A DNA stretch of 64,000 nt from NCBI GenBank assembly GCA_021234155.1, contig JAJEKV010000013.1:15603877-15667876 (forward strand), in the 5' to 3' direction. A program made the position numbers and the translations under genes. Below the pieces are notes generated by a model, which was given only the letters and a program-made list of their open reading frames with translations, made no database searches and had not been told where the DNA came from. This document shows positions 60,122 through 64,000 of this stretch, piece after piece. The DNA comes from Isoetes taiwanensis (taxonomy: Eukaryota; Streptophyta; Lycopodiopsida; Isoetales; Isoetaceae). Position 1 is the first letter of the stretch; the number at the start of each line of letters is the position of its first letter.

Positions 60122-61731
60122 GTGGTGAAGTAACAAAAAATATGCAACAAATGATGTGCATGCATTCTAGATATAGCAAAAAAGCAAAAAGTGCTAAAAC
60201 AAATAAGTGGCTAATGTGCAAAAGCCACATGCGCATGCACAGTAAAGATTGCTTTTAAGCCATTCTTTACAAAACCGTTTTAAGTTAAGGTAAATATAAA
60301 CCTAAGACCACATAGGACCATAGTCACCCACATCTTTACAAGCGATATGTCGCCCATGCAAATTTGCATATTGCTTTATATCTACCACAAATATATTTTT
60401 TGTGTCCTTTACACATGTGGCCAAACCAAGCATGTCTTTTTTATATGTGTGTGTACATGTTATTTTTGCATTTAAATATGGTGCTCTATTGCACTTTACA
60501 AAGAAAATAGTCCGGACAAAGCATTGTTAATTTTTATGCCACAAAACAATAGCTTTCATGATATAAGAATTCAATTTGGTGGTTCAAAAACAATACTATG
60601 TGGATCTCAATGGAAGTACTGGGAAGCTTTGCAAGGAGCTCCGCACACTATTTAGCTCTAGTAATGAGCATATATAAGGGAGTTCAAGACCACTCAAACC
60701 TGGTCTGAGTTTCTACATATGTTTTATCTAGCTCATATGTTTCAAATGGCTCTAGTATTTTGAGCTTATGTCAGGGAGTCCAAGACCTCTCAAATTGTAG
60801 TCTGAGCTGTATGTTCAATGTTGTAACCGGGTTAATGTGTTTCAGCCAGCCAAAATATTGTTTTTTTGACCAAGTGTGTGTATGTTTTTTGCACTTCAAG
60901 ATATTGTTCTATTGCATCCATACAAGAAAAGAGTGCAGTGGTGCCATAGCAAAAATTAGCCACCAATGCAATAAAGGAGACGCTACATAACTCTTAGTAT
61001 TTTGAGCCATTAGTGTAGTGAGAGTACTTGACATCTCCCTACGGTATGAGCTTCACAAGTACCAGAATTCAGCTCTTTGTGTCGCAACCGCCTCCAACCC
61101 TCGTATATATATTTATATTTATATATATATATAGGCAACCTACCTCCCTACCAGAAGTAGGGTCCTAAAAAAGAACATTCACAGGGAGCTAGGTAGCGCA
61201 GGGTACCTAGCATTCTCGCTAGGGACCCTCACGTTACCCTGTAAATCAAAATGTAAAAGCTAAAGATAAATCACATAGCGTATATTCATACCTTTATGGT
61301 CGGTACTCAAGTTTCAAGATTCCAATTTTTTTAATGTTCATAAAACTATAGAAATCCGTCATCATTCTGTGGCTAATACTTTTCATTTTTGAAATTTCCC
61401 AATGCATTAGTAAATAGCAAACATAAAGCAAAAAACCGTAAGTAAGTAGCAAACAAGTAATAGCCAATGTAATCTGGTAAACGATAAGCAAGTAGCAAAC
61501 AAGTATTAGCCAATGTAACAAAGAGAGCTGTGCCAATGGAAAACATAATGTTCAATAAATCAACGAGGTAATCGTGTTCAATTAATTCAAAGTGGACTCA
61601 AAAGATAGAGTTTCATATCCTTGAATATGATAACAGATGTTTAAAGATATATATACTTTCCTTTTGCCTAGGGTCTAATCTAGCCAAGTCCATACTCCTA
61701 ACTTGGTCACTTTAACCTGCTAGAGAAATTT
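60122..61731. other. Spacer between C copies
   Basis: About 1.6 kb without a gene. A ~110-bp imperfect direct repeat (GGGAGTTCAAGACCACTCAA near 60679, GGGAGTCCAAGACCTCTCAA near 60775), TA-rich runs at 61103-61132, and imperfect AGCAAACAAGTAxTAGCCAATGTAA units at 61448 and 61494. Confidence 0.6.
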
Positions 61732-64000
61732 GGCCTGCACTACCCAGCCCTAAACCAAATGAGTCCAACAAGAGTACTAAATAAGCTCAATATTTGTCCT
61801 GTCGCTCTGTTCATTATTTTTCACATAAACAAGTTTTTCCTTTTCAACATGCAAAGATTATTGAAAGTATATCTTATAAAACAAAAAAGTGTAGTAGAAA
61901 TAAAAATAGTTTTACATTTCATTCTTTACCGAAAAGTATGGTATAATACTTATCCGCCGATCATAATCCTAGTGTTCACATTTCCGGCTCATGTGCAAAT
62001 ATTCCATTCTTTTTTCAGAACAGCGGCTTCCCCAAAGCAAAAGGAGAGACAATTGAGGAGAGAAACCCGGTACCTGCGACCAATCATGCAAACGCGAAGA
62101 TAATCCCTTAACGAGTGTAAGGCCAAAAGGTACATTGGGTCTCTCCCGGGTTTATCAACGATCACCAATTGTATCCTTTTGCCCCGAGAAACCATTAATC
62201 GAGAAAGAGAAATGGAATTATAACATAAATGTTTTTTCAAATCCAATAAGCCGTGCACTGATTTGCTATTTATACAACTAACATGTTTAGTGCATTCCAT
62301 GTATAAACATAGTGCATCCAAATCTATAATAATTTCTAGTTTCAAAGAATTGCAAATATTGTCTAAGTTTAAGCCTAGACCATGTCTTGAAAGAGGGCAA
62401 TAAATATTTTTCCAGAAAAACAAGCATACAAATGCAAGGAAATTCCCATATATCATAACTAGTATACTCATGAAGCATGAACTGCTTTATATCTTTTATT
62501 TTAGCCCGAGGCATGTTCATGTAATCAAAGTACATAGGTAGCATTAACCTTTAATGTAGCACTCCAAGAATGTCTCGAAGCTCCATTATCCAAGTATGAG
62601 AGTTCAAGGTTATTTCATTTCTTGTTTGACCTTCCCAAGGCAAAGATAATATCATCATAGGCGGGCTGCCCCAAACTGTAAAAACTAATAGCAAAAACAC
62701 TAAGGCAATATATGCCTACATTTTGCATATTATGATCAATAACAATTAGTAATCATAAAAGCAAACTTTAGCCGCCTTAGACTAGTTTTGCATTCACTAG
62801 TTTAGCTTCATTGGCTATGTCATCCTGGGGAAAAATCTCTTCAGCTAAAATGGTGAATGTAATTAATGAGTCTAGAACCATCACCGCCTTTATATCAAGG
62901 GATCTAAACCTAGTAGCCAAAATGCTTTTGTACAAACAAAACCTACACATACATGGCCAGCCTGCGGTCTCTGCTAAGTAGCCATAATTATCTGATAGAA
63001 CAGATGATGATAAAGCAAAAAATGTGTTGGTTCTAAGCCATTGCTTATCAAATAAAGTATGCAGAGAATAGAAAATACCTCATGGCATATCCAAGTTGCC
63101 ATTCTACCAAATTCGACCAGCCTAATGTTGGCAATGGCAAAGAATATTAACCAATCTTCTTACATCCATCAATTTGTGATAGAGCAACAAGCCTAAGTAT
63201 AGATCCAAAGATTTTATCCAGTACCGCAAGGCGTGATCCTAACTCTGAGGGGCATAAAAACAAAAAATACGATTTTGAGAGCTAGGTAGATCCGATGTTT
63301 GAAAACCCTTTTTGCGCGGCCATGTCCGAACAAATCAGGAACATTCCATAGTAATCCGGCCATTTTTGCATGAGAATCCGGTTTGCTATCACATAGTATG
63401 CAAGCAGATGCGAATCCAGATACAGCACGCCAGTTTTGGCCTCTCTGAATATAGATCCATGTGGCCAACAATCATGCAATCGGCCATGTAGCCGCTTGGC
63501 TTTAGGCAAAAACCTAAATCGATTTCTATGTTGCCCTAAATCAATTTCCAAAGTACTTTGAATCAATTATCCCGAAATACCCATTTAAAAGTTATTTTAA
63601 AGGGGTAAACATTTACTATATAATTTATATTTGTGCTACAGATTGCTTCACATGGCCACTAAATCAAAGGTGAACTTGGCCCCAATGTTTCTTAGCGAAT
63701 ATCCACCCAAAACCATAGTATTTGCAACCATGAACCATAGGACTTACGTTTTTTCTAACAGTAAGCCAAATTGCATTGTAAGCCAAATTGCATTAAAGGC
63801 CACTGCGCGCTGAAATGTGTTGTCAGAGCCCCAAATCTCTAAAAAGTCTCAACCATAGCATCTTGACAAAACAATACTCATTATCAAAGGTCCCAAAAGG
63901 TCTCATGTGTAGTCCAACACATGAGAGGCAATGGTGGTCAAAGATAAAAAATTCCCTTGCCATTTTACTGCGCTTTGTTCCCCATGCACCTCTCGTGCAT
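61732..64000. repeat. Direct repeat C, copy 2 (runs off the window)
   Basis: Matches copy 1 to the last base of the window (CTCTCGTGCAT), so the true length is unknown. Confidence 0.9.

Overview
The window is nuclear DNA of a land plant, almost entirely transposable elements and their debris. Supporting this are a tRNA-iMet-primed Ty3/gypsy chromovirus, a second Ty3/gypsy element of Tat/Athila-like layout, tRNA-derived SINE heads, and fragments of a plant-type alpha/beta hydrolase with introns. I cannot name the species. The large, repeat-rich sequence and the RT family would fit a fern, lycophyte, moss or gymnosperm. No intact cellular gene, tRNA, rRNA gene or CRISPR array is visible.

Region 1 (1-23774) is a nested retrotransposon. 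The outer element is on the minus strand. Its 5' LTR is 22105-23774, followed by the PBS, a leader with hairpin repeats, three extra ORFs, gag, pol with a C-terminal chromodomain, the PPT and a 3' LTR cut by the window edge. The first extra ORF (21487-20120) ends in a complete histone H3 fold carrying the plant H3.3 residues Y41, H87 and L90. It lies in frame behind a long unknown and coiled-coil N-terminal part and is broken only by four stop codons. A chromodomain retrotransposon carrying an H3.3-like fusion is the most striking feature here. The inner element (5077-16161, plus strand) jumped into the protease region of the outer one with a perfect 5-bp target duplication (CTTAC). It has gag, pol and a large third ORF that reads through the PPT into the 3' LTR.

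Region 2 (23775-40182) holds a ~760-bp purine tract, two SINEs, simple repeats that form strings of perfect heat-shock-element pentamers, and two ~4.35-kb direct copies (A1, A2) containing the same broken alpha/beta hydrolase fragment.

Region 3 (40181-52182) is a tandem arrangement of an 8.26-kb unit, complete in the first copy and partial in the second. The unit encodes an unrecognised, apparently spliced ORF1 and a 647-residue reverse transcriptase related to Penelope-like retroelements. No endonuclease is recognisable. The head-to-tail copies and retained introns are typical of that class.

Region 4 (52183-64000) holds a (TA)n tract, GATTCT-type repeats, a small basic ORF, local duplications and two >2.2-kb direct copies (C1, C2) of non-coding sequence. 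Differences between copies in parts of A, B and C cluster at CAG/CTG trinucleotides. This looks like long-read consensus error at CHG-methylated cytosines and should be checked before reading frames in those stretches are trusted.
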